64,000 bases of DNA from Homoserinimonas aerilata (GTDB lineage: Bacteria; Actinomycetota; Actinomycetes; Actinomycetales; Microbacteriaceae). How positions within the stretch are numbered: position 1 is the stretch's first letter; each line of letters opens with the position of its first letter. The notes under the pieces were generated by a model, which searched no databases, was not told the DNA's origin, and saw only the letters and a program-made list of their open reading frames with translations. The translations under genes and the position numbers were made by a program. The stretch spans positions 1,550,001-1,614,000 of the forward strand of contig NZ_VFOM01000001.1 in assembly GCF_006716125.1 (NCBI RefSeq). The letters are read 5' to 3'. Of the stretch, positions 1 through 7,735 are shown piece after piece.

Positions 1-240
1 GATGCTCCGGTCGCCGAGGAACACCTTTCCCTCGGAGGGTTGGATCAGGCCGGAGAGGAGCCTCAGGAGCGTGGTCTTGCCCACTCCGGACGGCCCGACG
101 AGGCAGGTCACGTCGCCCGGCGTCAGCTCGAGGTCGAGGTCCGCGATGATCGTGTTCGCCGCCGAGCCGGTGCCGAAGGTCTTCTGCACACCGACGGCAC
201 GCAGGGTACCGACGTCCTTGATCGGGGAGGAAGTGCTCAT
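1..240 (-). CDS. ABC transporter ATP-binding protein, SsuB/TauB type (partial)
   Basis: Beginning of an ABC-transporter ATPase that runs off the left edge, so only the first 80 codons are present. The Walker A motif GPSGVGKTT lies at residues 49-57. An AAGGAG ribosome site stands 8 bases before the ATG. It is the last visible gene of a leftward operon (binding lipoprotein, two permeases, ATPase), with a 20-base gap to the preceding stop. By family, this cytoplasmic subunit hydrolyses ATP to drive import of a small organic solute such as a sulfonate or aromatic acid; the substrate cannot be read from the sequence. Confidence 0.9.
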   Translation of the reverse strand, partial: MSTSSPIKDVGTLRAVGVQKTFGTGSAANTIIADLDLELTPGDVTCLVGPSGVGKTTLLRLLSGLIQPSEGKVFLGDRSI

Positions 241-260
241 GGTCGAATCTCCTTGACCTG

Positions 261-1136
261 TCATGGTTGGCTGTTTCGCACTCGCTGGGCCGCCTCGCCC
301 TGGATCTCGGCCATGAGGCCATCCATCCGCCTGGTCCGCCGCCGGGACAGCGGCACCGCCTCGTTGCGGTACCAGCGGAGGATCCTGTGCTCGAACATCG
401 CGAAGAGGGCGGTGAACACGTAGCCGACGATTCCGATGAAGATCGTGCCCGCCCAGGTGTCGGCCAGAGCGAAACTCATGCCGCTCTGGAGGATGAAGAA
501 GCCGACACCCTGGGTTGATCCGTACATCTCGCTGACGATGAGCATGACGATGCCGATCGTGATCGCGATCCGCACACCGACCACGATCTGGGGCAGCGCA
601 CCGGGAAGGATGACCTTCGCCACCCGGAAGTGCACTGGGATACGGTACGCTCGCGCGGTCTCGATGACGCTCGCCGGAATCGCCCGCACCCCCTCCACCG
701 TGTTCAACAGGATCGGCCACACGCATCCGAAGGCGATGAGGAAGATCTTCGGCTCGGGGCCGATGCCCAAGGCGAGGATGATGATCGGCACGAACACCAC
801 GGGTGGGGATGCGCGGGCGAAGTCGAGGAACGGCATGAATATGTTTCGGAGCACAGCGCTCGACCCCACCGCGATACCGACGGTGAGACCGATCACGAGT
901 GCGATCGCGAGCCCGATGAAATAGTTCGTGAAGCTGTAGATGATGTCGCCCCACAGGCGACCCCCGAATATCCCGTCGACCAGGTTCGTGGCGATGCGCT
1001 CCAGAGGAGGCCAGTACGCCGAGGTCGACGACGCCGAGGCGAAGAACCAGAGGAGGACAAGCAGGATGGGAAGCCAGGCCTGGATGAGGAGCGACTTCAT
1101 GACGCCTCGTCCGGCGCCGCTGCGTGAAGAGGTCAT
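261..1136 (-). CDS. ABC transporter permease, SsuC/TauC type (second permease)
   Basis: 291-residue integral membrane protein with about six hydrophobic segments, the first at residues 16-35. The cytoplasmic coupling region near ETARAYRIP corresponds to the EAA loop of SsuC/TauC permeases (BPD_transp_1 family). The ATG lies one base after the stop of the preceding permease, with GAGG six bases upstream inside that gene, so this start is well supported. Together with the neighbouring permease it probably forms a heterodimeric channel. That is unusual, because most SsuC/TauC-type importers use one permease as a homodimer. Confidence 0.9.
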   Translation of the reverse strand: MTSSRSGAGRGVMKSLLIQAWLPILLVLLWFFASASSTSAYWPPLERIATNLVDGIFGGRLWGDIIYSFTNYFIGLAIALVIGLTVGIAVGSSAVLRNIFMPFLDFARASPPVVFVPIIILALGIGPEPKIFLIAFGCVWPILLNTVEGVRAIPASVIETARAYRIPVHFRVAKVILPGALPQIVVGVRIAITIGIVMLIVSEMYGSTQGVGFFILQSGMSFALADTWAGTIFIGIVGYVFTALFAMFEHRILRWYRNEAVPLSRRRTRRMDGLMAEIQGEAAQRVRNSQP

Positions 1137-1137
1137 G

Positions 1138-1923
1138 TCAGTCCTCGTTCCCCTCTGTCTGCCAACGGATGAGCCGGTCCTGCGCGAAGCTGACGACCGC
1201 GCTCACGGCGAAACCGAGGATGCATGCCGTGAGAAGGAAGACATAGGCGAGCGGGGTGTCGCCTCCCTGCTGCGCCTCCCCGAGCTCCGCGCCGACGCCG
1301 GCCGCTCCCGTCAACACTTCTGTTCCGAGGGACACCAGGACCGCGATCGTCGCTCCCAGCCGGAACCCGGTCGCCAGGAAGGGCGCCGCCGAGGGGAGCA
1401 TGACCTTCAGCACCACCAGATGAGGGGGGATGCGAAAACTGCGCACCGTCTCCTCGATGCTGGCGGTCACGCTGCGCACGCCGTGCTGTGCCTGGACGAT
1501 GATGGGGAACACGACGGCAGTGAAGACGACGACCGCCTTCATGTCGGTCGTGCGCCCCAGCAGGAGGATGAGCACGGGGATGAGGGCGATCGCGGGGAAG
1601 GCGCGGCCGAAGTCGAAGAGGAACCGGGTCGACAGTTCGATGAGGGGCCGGCGGCCCGTGAGCATGCCGACCGGGACCCCGACGATGATTCCGAAGGCGA
1701 GACCGAGCAGTGCCCCGGCGAAGGTGTCGCCGATCGCCTTCCAATAGTCGGGCGAGATGATCTGGGTCGCGAAGCTCTCGACGACGCTGAACGGCGCCGG
1801 AAGGACATTCGCGGGAAGCAATGTCGTCGAGACGGCGAGCTGCCAGCACCCGATGGCGAGTAGCGCCACGATGAGGCGGGCCACCACTACGCCCGTTCTT
1901 GTCCGTACTGCTCGGGAGAGCAT
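1138..1923 (-). CDS. ABC transporter permease, SsuC/TauC type (first permease)
   Basis: 261-residue membrane protein beginning MLSRAVRTRTG. The frame extends 21 codons further upstream, but AAAGGAG five bases before this ATG makes 1923 the better start. It has about six hydrophobic segments and an EAA-like loop around ETVRSFRIPPHL. It resembles its downstream partner only distantly, so the two look like an old duplication rather than a recent copy. Family knowledge: inner-membrane channel of an NMT1/SsuA-type importer. It sits 74 bases after the lipoprotein gene in the same operon. Confidence 0.9.
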   Translation of the reverse strand: MLSRAVRTRTGVVVARLIVALLAIGCWQLAVSTTLLPANVLPAPFSVVESFATQIISPDYWKAIGDTFAGALLGLAFGIIVGVPVGMLTGRRPLIELSTRFLFDFGRAFPAIALIPVLILLLGRTTDMKAVVVFTAVVFPIIVQAQHGVRSVTASIEETVRSFRIPPHLVVLKVMLPSAAPFLATGFRLGATIAVLVSLGTEVLTGAAGVGAELGEAQQGGDTPLAYVFLLTACILGFAVSAVVSFAQDRLIRWQTEGNED

Positions 1924-1997
1924 CCGATCTCCTTTGAATCGTGTGCTGTGAGCGATGCGGTGGAGGCTCTCACGCCCCCACCGCATCGTCGTGCGTC

Positions 1998-3020
1998 CTA
2001 CGGTGCGGAGTCGAGGAGGACGTCGGACACCGAGACCTCATGATCGAGGTCACCGAGTTCGAACTGGGCATCGAGCATCTTCGTCCACGCGTCGCGGTAC
2101 GAGACCACGGTCAGCGGTTCGAGGACCATGCGGTTCGCGATGAAGTCCTCGGGGAACTTGCTGTACTCACGGTACACATCGCGCACGGCCTCAGGGTTCT
2201 CGCCGGCGAACTGGCTCGCCTCGTCCATCGCCGCGACGAAGGCCTCGATGACGCCGGGGTTCGCGGCGATATAGCTGTCGCTCGCCGCCCACACGATTTG
2301 CGGCGCACCGGGAAGGAACTCCCGCGCTCCCATGCCCATCTTCTCGAAGCCCTGGTCGACCGCGTTCAGGAAGAACACCGAGAAGGGAAGGATCGCATCG
2401 ACGGTTCCGCTCTTCGCAGCCTCCATGAGGGTGTCCACGGGGAGGTTGACGTAGCTGACCGTCGCGGGGTCCACGCCGTTCTCGGTGAGCGCGATGTTGT
2501 TGACGAGCTGCGGAAGACTGCCCAGACCCTGGATGCCCACGGTCTTGCCCTCGAGGTCGGACCAGTCCTTGATGGGGCTGCCCGGGGGAAGGAGGAGACC
2601 GTCGGTGGGCTCACCGTCGAAGTCGGGCTCGGCGCTCTTGGCCCCCGAGATGACCGAGACGGGGATTCCCTGGGCCACCGCACGCGCGATGTCGGGCCCG
2701 CCGGTCATCGCGATGTCGAGATCACCCGACACGAGCGACGCGATCTGAGTCGTGGGGTCACCACCGAGGCTGATCTCGGCCTTCAGCCCGTGCTTCTCGA
2801 AGAAGCCCTCGGTGTCGGCCAGGATGGTCGCCTCGAAGCCGCCCGGATTGCGACCGACCTTGATGTCTGTGATCTCCGCGCCACCGTCGCCTGCGCCTGC
2901 TCCGCCGTCACTGCTGGCCGTGTCGGGGCTGCACCCGACGAGGGCGATCGCGGCCGCTGAGACCGCGAGGGCGGCAACGAGAGTGCGGCCGATTCCTCGA
3001 GATGGTTGTGTCTTTCTCAC
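1998..3020 (-). CDS. ABC transporter substrate-binding lipoprotein, NMT1/SsuA-like
   Basis: 340 residues, GTG start with AAAGGAG six bases upstream. The N terminus is a lipoprotein signal (basic MRKTQPSRGIGR, hydrophobic core, lipobox LVGC with Cys30), followed by a Ser/Gly-rich linker. The mature part (DIKVGRNPGGFEATILADTE onward) matches the NMT1/SsuA/TauA binding-protein fold used for sulfonates, pyrimidines and some aromatic acids. First gene of the importer operon, behind a promoter carrying the motif shared by the island (3100-3146). The ligand is not known; the shared promoter suggests it is the substrate of the catabolic genes to the right. Confidence 0.9.
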   Translation of the reverse strand: MRKTQPSRGIGRTLVAALAVSAAAIALVGCSPDTASSDGGAGAGDGGAEITDIKVGRNPGGFEATILADTEGFFEKHGLKAEISLGGDPTTQIASLVSGDLDIAMTGGPDIARAVAQGIPVSVISGAKSAEPDFDGEPTDGLLLPPGSPIKDWSDLEGKTVGIQGLGSLPQLVNNIALTENGVDPATVSYVNLPVDTLMEAAKSGTVDAILPFSVFFLNAVDQGFEKMGMGAREFLPGAPQIVWAASDSYIAANPGVIEAFVAAMDEASQFAGENPEAVRDVYREYSKFPEDFIANRMVLEPLTVVSYRDAWTKMLDAQFELGDLDHEVSVSDVLLDSAP

Positions 3021-3099
3021 TGTGTACTCCTTTGTACGAAGGTGTGGACTTGCTCGGTGCGTGCTGCCGGGCGGATGCGTGCTGCCTCCTGGTGTGCCC

Positions 3100-3146
3100 A
3101 GCGTATTGAGAGCGGCAGTGGCGCAGAAATCAGGAATCGGAATACC
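3100..3146 (-). promoter_or_regulatory. Island-type promoter of the ABC importer operon
   Basis: Read on the minus strand: GGTAT (from 3146), 15 bases later GATTTCTG (from 3131), 26 bases later the -10 hexamer TACGCT (3105-3100). Four other promoters of the island show the same elements at the same distances. The 14 bases GATTTCTGCGCCAC nearly match TATTTCCGCGCCAC of the promoter at 15022-15068. Likely a LysR-type activator site overlapping the -35 region; the transcript would start near 3093. Confidence 0.6.
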
Positions 3147-3181
3147 AGCTACTGGCCCGCCGCGATGCTGACGACGACACC

Positions 3182-3610
3182 TCAGTGCGGGATCCCGAGG
3201 TCACGGGAGTGACCGTCTGAGTCGGTGTGGACGAAGCTGTTGTAGGCGACGAGGATGTCCTTGAAACGTCCGGTCGCGTCGAATTCATACATGATGACGC
3301 CGTCGAATTCGAAGGTCTCGCCCTTCTTCACCGGGCCGAAGAGCGAGTCCTCACGGTCATGCCTCGCGGTGAAGAGTGTGTGCATCTGGATGGCCGCACC
3401 GTGGTCATCCGAGACGAAGCGGGGCACCGTCAGCTGCTCCACGAAATCTGGCCAGATCTTGTTCCGGTAGTGATCCTTCATCCCGTCGATTCCGGTGAAC
3501 TCGAGGGTTCCGTTCTTGACGTGCACATCGGCTGCCAGGAAATCGTCGAAGGTCGTGTCGTCCTCGGCATTGAAGCGGCTGATGTATTCGTCGAATCGCT
3601 CTCTGAGCAT
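3182..3610 (-). CDS. SnoaL-like / NTF2-fold small protein
   Basis: 142 residues. The frame reaches 15 codons further up, but AGGAGG eight bases before the ATG at 3610 fixes this start. The sequence (MLRERFDEYISRFNAEDD, then alternating hydrophobic strands and IDGMKDHYRNK) fits the SnoaL-like polyketide-cyclase/nuclear-transport-factor-2 fold, a cone-shaped pocket protein that can be an isomerase, hydratase or simple ligand binder. It precedes the importer operon on the same strand and has its own copy of the island promoter (3676-3722), which ties it to the catabolic regulon. No catalytic residues can be assigned with confidence. Confidence 0.75.
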   Translation of the reverse strand: MLRERFDEYISRFNAEDDTTFDDFLAADVHVKNGTLEFTGIDGMKDHYRNKIWPDFVEQLTVPRFVSDDHGAAIQMHTLFTARHDREDSLFGPVKKGETFEFDGVIMYEFDATGRFKDILVAYNSFVHTDSDGHSRDLGIPH

Positions 3611-3675
3611 TATCCGATCCTCCTGTTTCTCGCCGGTGTCGCAGACCGTATACACCTTTGTCGGCGGTGTTTTCG

Positions 3676-3722
3676 AGGCTATCCAGACCCTGAAGACACG
3701 GGAAATGGCATCCCCCCATACG
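3676..3722 (-). promoter_or_regulatory. Island-type promoter of the SnoaL-like gene
   Basis: Minus strand: CGTAT from 3722, 15 bases later CATTTCCC from 3707, 26 bases later the -10 hexamer TAGCCT (3681-3676). Spacing is identical to the promoters at 3100-3146 and 15022-15068. The site lies between divergent genes and could also influence the formylglycine-generating enzyme on the other strand. Confidence 0.55.
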
Positions 3723-3778
3723 TCCTATGCGTCCGGGCTATGTCAGGTCGGCGGCGTACCCGGCCGTCGTGTGCGAGC

Positions 3779-4660
3779 ATGGGGGCGATGACGATGATCA
3801 CCCTGCCCGGCGGCCGATTCCTGATGGGTTCGACTGCCTTCTACGACGATGAGGGGCCCGTTCGGGAGGTGACGGTCGAGCCGTTCGCCATCGACCGGGC
3901 ACCCGTCACGAACGCGCAGTTCGCCCTGTTCATCGAAGACACCGCATATGTCACAGTCGCCGAACAACGGCCGCGCCCCGAGGACTTCCCGGATGCGCCG
4001 ACCGCAATGCTCGTCCCGGGAGCGCTCGTCTTCACCGGCACGCGCGGCCCCGTCGATCTCCGCGACTGGCAGCAGTGGTGGTCGTGGGTTCCGGGAGCGC
4101 AGTGGCGCCACCCCTACGGCCCCGACAGCTCTATCACCGACCGCGATGGGCATCCCGTCGTGCAGGTGGCCTTCGCGGATGCCGTCGCCTACGCATCCTG
4201 GGCGGGCAAGAGACTCCCCACGGAGGCGGAGTGGGAGTTCGCGGCGCGCGGCGGCCTCGAGGGAGCCACCTACACCTGGGGGGAGGATGCCAAGCCCGAC
4301 GGCCACCCGCTGGCCAACACCTGGCAGGGGTCGTTCCCGTACCGCAACACGGGTGCGCGCGGCTGGGTGGGAACCTCGCCTGTCGGTGCCTTCCCTCCCA
4401 ACGGCTACGGTCTGCTGGACATGTGCGGAAACACCTGGGAGTGGACCGACGGCTTCTACGACACCCCTCCTCCCATGTCGAGCTGCGGCTGCTCCCCCGT
4501 CACCGAGGTGACCGGGTCGAGACGGGTGCTCAAGGGCGGATCCCACCTCTGCGCGCCCGAGTACTGCCTGCGCTACCGTCCCGCGGCCCGCTCGCCCCAG
4601 ACGGAGGACACGTCAACGACTCACATCGGGTTCCGATGTGTGCGCTCTGTTCGGCCCTAG
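3779..4660 (+). CDS. Formylglycine-generating enzyme (sulfatase-modifying factor)
   Basis: About 293 residues, one FGE-sulfatase domain. The start is uncertain: ATG codons at 3779, 3788 and 3794 are all possible, and GGGGG sits eight bases before the last. The C-terminal block GGSHLCAPEYCLRYRPAARS has both active-site cysteines (residues 258 and 263) in the HxCxxxYC setting of true aerobic, copper-dependent FGEs, unlike the many paralogues that lack them. By family it oxidises the Cys of a CxPxR motif in a sulfatase to formylglycine. No sulfatase is encoded in this window, so its client lies elsewhere. It is divergent from the SnoaL-like gene. Confidence 0.88.
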   Translation: MGAMTMITLPGGRFLMGSTAFYDDEGPVREVTVEPFAIDRAPVTNAQFALFIEDTAYVTVAEQRPRPEDFPDAPTAMLVPGALVFTGTRGPVDLRDWQQWWSWVPGAQWRHPYGPDSSITDRDGHPVVQVAFADAVAYASWAGKRLPTEAEWEFAARGGLEGATYTWGEDAKPDGHPLANTWQGSFPYRNTGARGWVGTSPVGAFPPNGYGLLDMCGNTWEWTDGFYDTPPPMSSCGCSPVTEVTGSRRVLKGGSHLCAPEYCLRYRPAARSPQTEDTSTTHIGFRCVRSVRP

Positions 4661-4684
4661 TCCACGCGCGACGCGCTCCCCGCT

Positions 4685-5482
4685 CTACCTCTGCTGGGAG
4701 CGCCGGATCGTGTCTGACATGTATTTGACGCCGCCCGACGACGAGAACCCACCATCGATGGGGATCTCGGCGCCTGTCACGTATGAGGCGAGATCGGAGA
4801 CCAGGAACCCGACGACGGCCGCGACCTCCTCCGGCTGCGCGGTGCGCTCGAGCGGGGTGAGGGCCAGCTGTGCCTCCGTCATGATCGCCGGCGCGTTCGC
4901 CATCATGGGGGTCTCGATGTAGCCGGGGTGCACGATGTTGACCCGGATGCCGCGGCCACCGTATTCGGTCGCGGCGACGTGTGTCAGCCCGCGCAGCCCC
5001 CACTTGCTCGCCGTGTACGACACCGTGTGGTGCGCGTTGAGGGCGGCAAGGGAGCCGACGTTGACGATCGAGCCGCCGTCGACCATGAGGGGTGCGAGCG
5101 ACTGGATGCCGAGCATCGGCCCGGTCAGGTTGATGCCGATGACGCGATTCCAGTCGTCGACGGCCATCTCGCCGAGCCTCGCGCGGAACGGGATGCCTGC
5201 GTTGTTGACGAGGCCGTGGACGGCGCCGCGCGCGGAGAGCTCCGCGACGAGCGCGGACCACTCCGCCTCGCTCGACACGTCGAGCCTGCGGAAGAGCACC
5301 TCGCCGGGCAGTCCCGCCGCGCTCTCGAGAAGCTCTGCGGCACCGTCGGTGATGTCCGTCGCGAAGACGGTTGCGCCGGATGCCGCGAGCAGCAGGCTCT
5401 CGGCGGCACCCTGACCCCCTGCCGCACCCGTGACGATGACGGTCTTGCCGGCGAGGCCGGGCAGCACCACTGGCGCGCTCAT
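4685..5482 (-). CDS. SDR family oxidoreductase
   Basis: 265-residue classical short-chain dehydrogenase. The nucleotide-binding motif TGAAGGQG lies near residues 19-26, NNAG follows, and the active site is YTASK with the preceding Ser in NVGSLAA, so it should be catalytically complete. DGGFSSSGG near the end is the usual C-terminal signature. The ATG overlaps the stop of the VOC gene (ATGA), making it the last gene of the leftward operon monooxygenase-cupin-VOC-SDR. It probably oxidises an alcohol or dihydrodiol intermediate with NAD(P); the substrate is unknown. Confidence 0.9.
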   Translation of the reverse strand: MSAPVVLPGLAGKTVIVTGAAGGQGAAESLLLAASGATVFATDITDGAAELLESAAGLPGEVLFRRLDVSSEAEWSALVAELSARGAVHGLVNNAGIPFRARLGEMAVDDWNRVIGINLTGPMLGIQSLAPLMVDGGSIVNVGSLAALNAHHTVSYTASKWGLRGLTHVAATEYGGRGIRVNIVHPGYIETPMMANAPAIMTEAQLALTPLERTAQPEEVAAVVGFLVSDLASYVTGAEIPIDGGFSSSGGVKYMSDTIRRSQQR

Positions 5483-5895
5483 GAGCCGACCGCCCCGCTG
5501 CGGTCGAGGAGTTCGATGAGGTTGCCCTCGGGATCGGCGACGAACGACATGCGCACGCCCGCCTCCGGGGACTGCTGGGGAGGCATCCGCTCGCTCGCAC
5601 CGGCCGCGAGCAGCGCGGCATGCGTGCCCTCGACGTCGGCGATGCGGAGCGCGATGTGGCCGTAGCCACGAGTCAGCAGGGCGGTCGCCGTGTCGGGCGC
5701 CTGCAGGCCGGGCTGCGAGCCCTCTCGTTCGAGGAGCTCGATCGCGAAGCCGTCGTCGCCTATGACGAATGTGCCGCGCAGCCCGATCGCGTCGATCGTG
5801 AACGGTGCGGATTCGCGCAGCCCGAGCGTGTCGCAGTACCAGCGCGTCATGGCCTCCAGGTCGGCGACGCTGAGCCCCACATGATCGAGGTGCAT
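5479..5895 (-). CDS. VOC family protein (glyoxalase/bleomycin-resistance fold)
   Basis: 138 residues starting MHLDHVGLSVADLEAM. An in-frame ATG 15 bases upstream exists, but AGGA six bases before 5895 favours the shorter form. The two beta-alpha-beta-beta-beta repeats of a vicinal-oxygen-chelate protein are visible, with possible metal ligands His in LDHVG, His in YGHIAL and Glu in NLIELLD. It could be a small extradiol-type dioxygenase, an epimerase or a lyase. Translationally coupled (four-base overlap) to the SDR gene and in the same operon as the flavin monooxygenase, so a role in the same pathway is likely. Confidence 0.82.
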   Translation of the reverse strand: MHLDHVGLSVADLEAMTRWYCDTLGLRESAPFTIDAIGLRGTFVIGDDGFAIELLEREGSQPGLQAPDTATALLTRGYGHIALRIADVEGTHAALLAAGASERMPPQQSPEAGVRMSFVADPEGNLIELLDRSGAVGS

Positions 5896-5917
5896 TCTGT
5901 GTCCTTTCATGGCATGC

Positions 5918-6472
5918 CTAGTCGTGCGGCCCGCCGTGCATGATGCCGGCGTGGATGTCGGGCAGCAGGTCGAGAAGCTCCCTGCCGAACTCGGCGTCGA
6001 TCAGGATGAACGCCACGCGCGCGACGGAATCGCTGCGGTTGGCCCAGGCGTGATCGGTTCCGCGCTGCACGACGACGTCGCCGGCCCTCAGCGTGACCTC
6101 GCTGTCGTCGAGCACGAGCACGATCTCACCCTCGAGCACGATGCCGTAGTCGATCGACTCGGTTCGGTGCACGGGCGACTGGTTGCCGAGCTCATTGATG
6201 TGGCCGGGGAAGAACTCGTTGATGCGGATCTTCGTGCCGAGCGCCGGAGGCGGAACCCTCAGCGTGCGCTGCGTCGGCTCCGACGGCTCCTCGGGCAGGA
6301 GAACGGCGGGCGCACCCTCGGTCTGCCAGATCTCGTAGAAACCGACGCCATCCTGCGGCATGACCTTGTGCACCGGAACGGGCCCGTCGGAGAGCACAAC
6401 GGAGACACCGTTCTCGTCATGACCGGTGACGACCCGTCGCGGGATCGTTCCCTCGGGCAGCTGCTCGCTCAT
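5918..6472 (-). CDS. Cupin domain protein
   Basis: 184 residues. One cupin_2 barrel occupies the C-terminal half: SIDYGIVLEGEIVLVLDD then LRAGDVVVQRGTDHAWANRS, which are cupin motifs 1 and 2. His in GTDHAW is present, but motif 1 lacks the usual HxH and reads EST-like, so metal binding is uncertain. Similar one-barrel cupins accompany flavin monooxygenases in several actinobacterial aromatic-degradation clusters, where their job is unclear (isomerase, dioxygenase or sensor). The ATG overlaps the monooxygenase stop by four bases. Confidence 0.82.
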   Translation of the reverse strand: MSEQLPEGTIPRRVVTGHDENGVSVVLSDGPVPVHKVMPQDGVGFYEIWQTEGAPAVLLPEEPSEPTQRTLRVPPPALGTKIRINEFFPGHINELGNQSPVHRTESIDYGIVLEGEIVLVLDDSEVTLRAGDVVVQRGTDHAWANRSDSVARVAFILIDAEFGRELLDLLPDIHAGIMHGGPHD

Positions 6473-7587
6473 ACGGGCTCCGCCACCTTCGCGAGCGACG
6501 ACTCCATGAGCTTCGCCGGGTCCGCGCCGGGCGTGCCGGGGTGCAGCTCCCAGTCGACCATCTTCATGGAGGCGTCGACGACCATCTTCACGCGCGGCAG
6601 ACGGCGCCCCTCGAACTCGGTGAGCAGCTGCTCGAGCTCTCCATCGCGGGTCACATAGTCGGCGAGCAGCACCGCATCCTCAGCACACATCGCCGCACCC
6701 TGCGCGATGAGCGGCGGGCAGGCGTGCACGGCGTCGCCGATCGCGATCACGCGGCCGCGGTGCCACGAGCCCTCAACAAGCAGCCACTCGATGGGCTGGA
6801 AATTCATGTAGGTGTCTTCTGTGATGCTCTCGCGCAGGTGATCCCACGGGCCGTGGTAACCCTCGGCGAGCTCGCGGACGATCTCGGCGTTCGTGCGCCC
6901 GTCGTCCGGCCTGACCGGATCGGTGAGGATGTACGCGTAGCACTCGGTCGCGGAGATGGGCGCATACCCCGCCTTGTACCAGGGGCCGTGGTAGAACACT
7001 GCGGCGCCGTCCATGTCGGGGGTGCGCGATGTCACGAAACGCCAGATCCCCATGCCGCTGGGCCCGGGGCGCTCCGACATGCCGAGAACCTCGCGAGTGG
7101 CAGAACGGATGCCGTCGGCCGCGATCACCAGGTCGAATGTCTCAGTCTCGCCGGTCGACAGGCTTGCCTCGACCCCCGCATCCGTCTCAGCGAACGCGGT
7201 GGCCGTGACGCCGAGGCGCACATCAATGCCGAGGGCGCGGATCTCGTCGACGAGCACCGTCTGCAGGTCGGCGCGCAGCGTGCCGAGCGTCGCCGGCAGG
7301 TCAGGGCCGCCCGTGCGGGGCGTCGGGACCTTGACGAGCGTGTGGCCATCCGCGTGGCGCACATCGATGTCGTAGAACGGCACGCCGCCCGCGATGATCT
7401 TGTCGGCGAGGCCGATCTGCTCGAAGGCCCGCAGCGCGTTGCCGTGCACGGTGATGCCGTGGCCCACACCGAACCACTGCGGTGAGATCTCGACGAGCGT
7501 CACATCGACACCCTTCTGGGCCAGGGCGATGGAGACGACCGAGCCGGTCACTCCCCCGCCGATCACGAGGACTCTCTTCACGGTCAT
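6469..7587 (-). CDS. FAD-dependent (class A) aromatic-type monooxygenase
   Basis: 372 residues from MTVKRVLVIGGG; an upstream extension of 20 codons is less likely, since GGAG lies 11 bases before this ATG. It has the full set of class A flavoprotein hydroxylase motifs: GGGVTG at residues 10-15 for ADP, the DG motif ADGIRSATR near 158, and GDAVHACPP near 284-292. By family it uses NAD(P)H and O2 to hydroxylate an activated ring. It heads the leftward operon behind the island-type promoter at 7648-7695, so it probably makes the first or second attack on the imported compound. The substrate cannot be inferred. Confidence 0.9.
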   Translation of the reverse strand: MTVKRVLVIGGGVTGSVVSIALAQKGVDVTLVEISPQWFGVGHGITVHGNALRAFEQIGLADKIIAGGVPFYDIDVRHADGHTLVKVPTPRTGGPDLPATLGTLRADLQTVLVDEIRALGIDVRLGVTATAFAETDAGVEASLSTGETETFDLVIAADGIRSATREVLGMSERPGPSGMGIWRFVTSRTPDMDGAAVFYHGPWYKAGYAPISATECYAYILTDPVRPDDGRTNAEIVRELAEGYHGPWDHLRESITEDTYMNFQPIEWLLVEGSWHRGRVIAIGDAVHACPPLIAQGAAMCAEDAVLLADYVTRDGELEQLLTEFEGRRLPRVKMVVDASMKMVDWELHPGTPGADPAKLMESSLAKVAEPV

Positions 7588-7647
7588 CTGTGCACCGTCT
7601 CCAATCAAGGCATGCGTCGTTGCAGCGCTGTCGTGCCGCTCCAGCAC

Positions 7648-7695
7648 ACGCTACGGATGCACGACCGGATGGGGGAAGTAAGCGAACGTGATGCC
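7648..7695 (-). promoter_or_regulatory. Island-type promoter of the monooxygenase operon
   Basis: Minus strand: GGCAT from 7695, 15 bases later TACTTCCC from 7680, 27 bases later the -10 hexamer TAGCGT (7653-7648), identical to the -10 at 15063-15068. The transcript would start near 7641, giving a leader of about 54 bases. Probable binding site of one of the two LysR regulators. Confidence 0.58.
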
Positions 7696-7735
7696 AGCCA
7701 TAGCCGGGAGCCATACCGCGCGCGGCGACCGCAGA

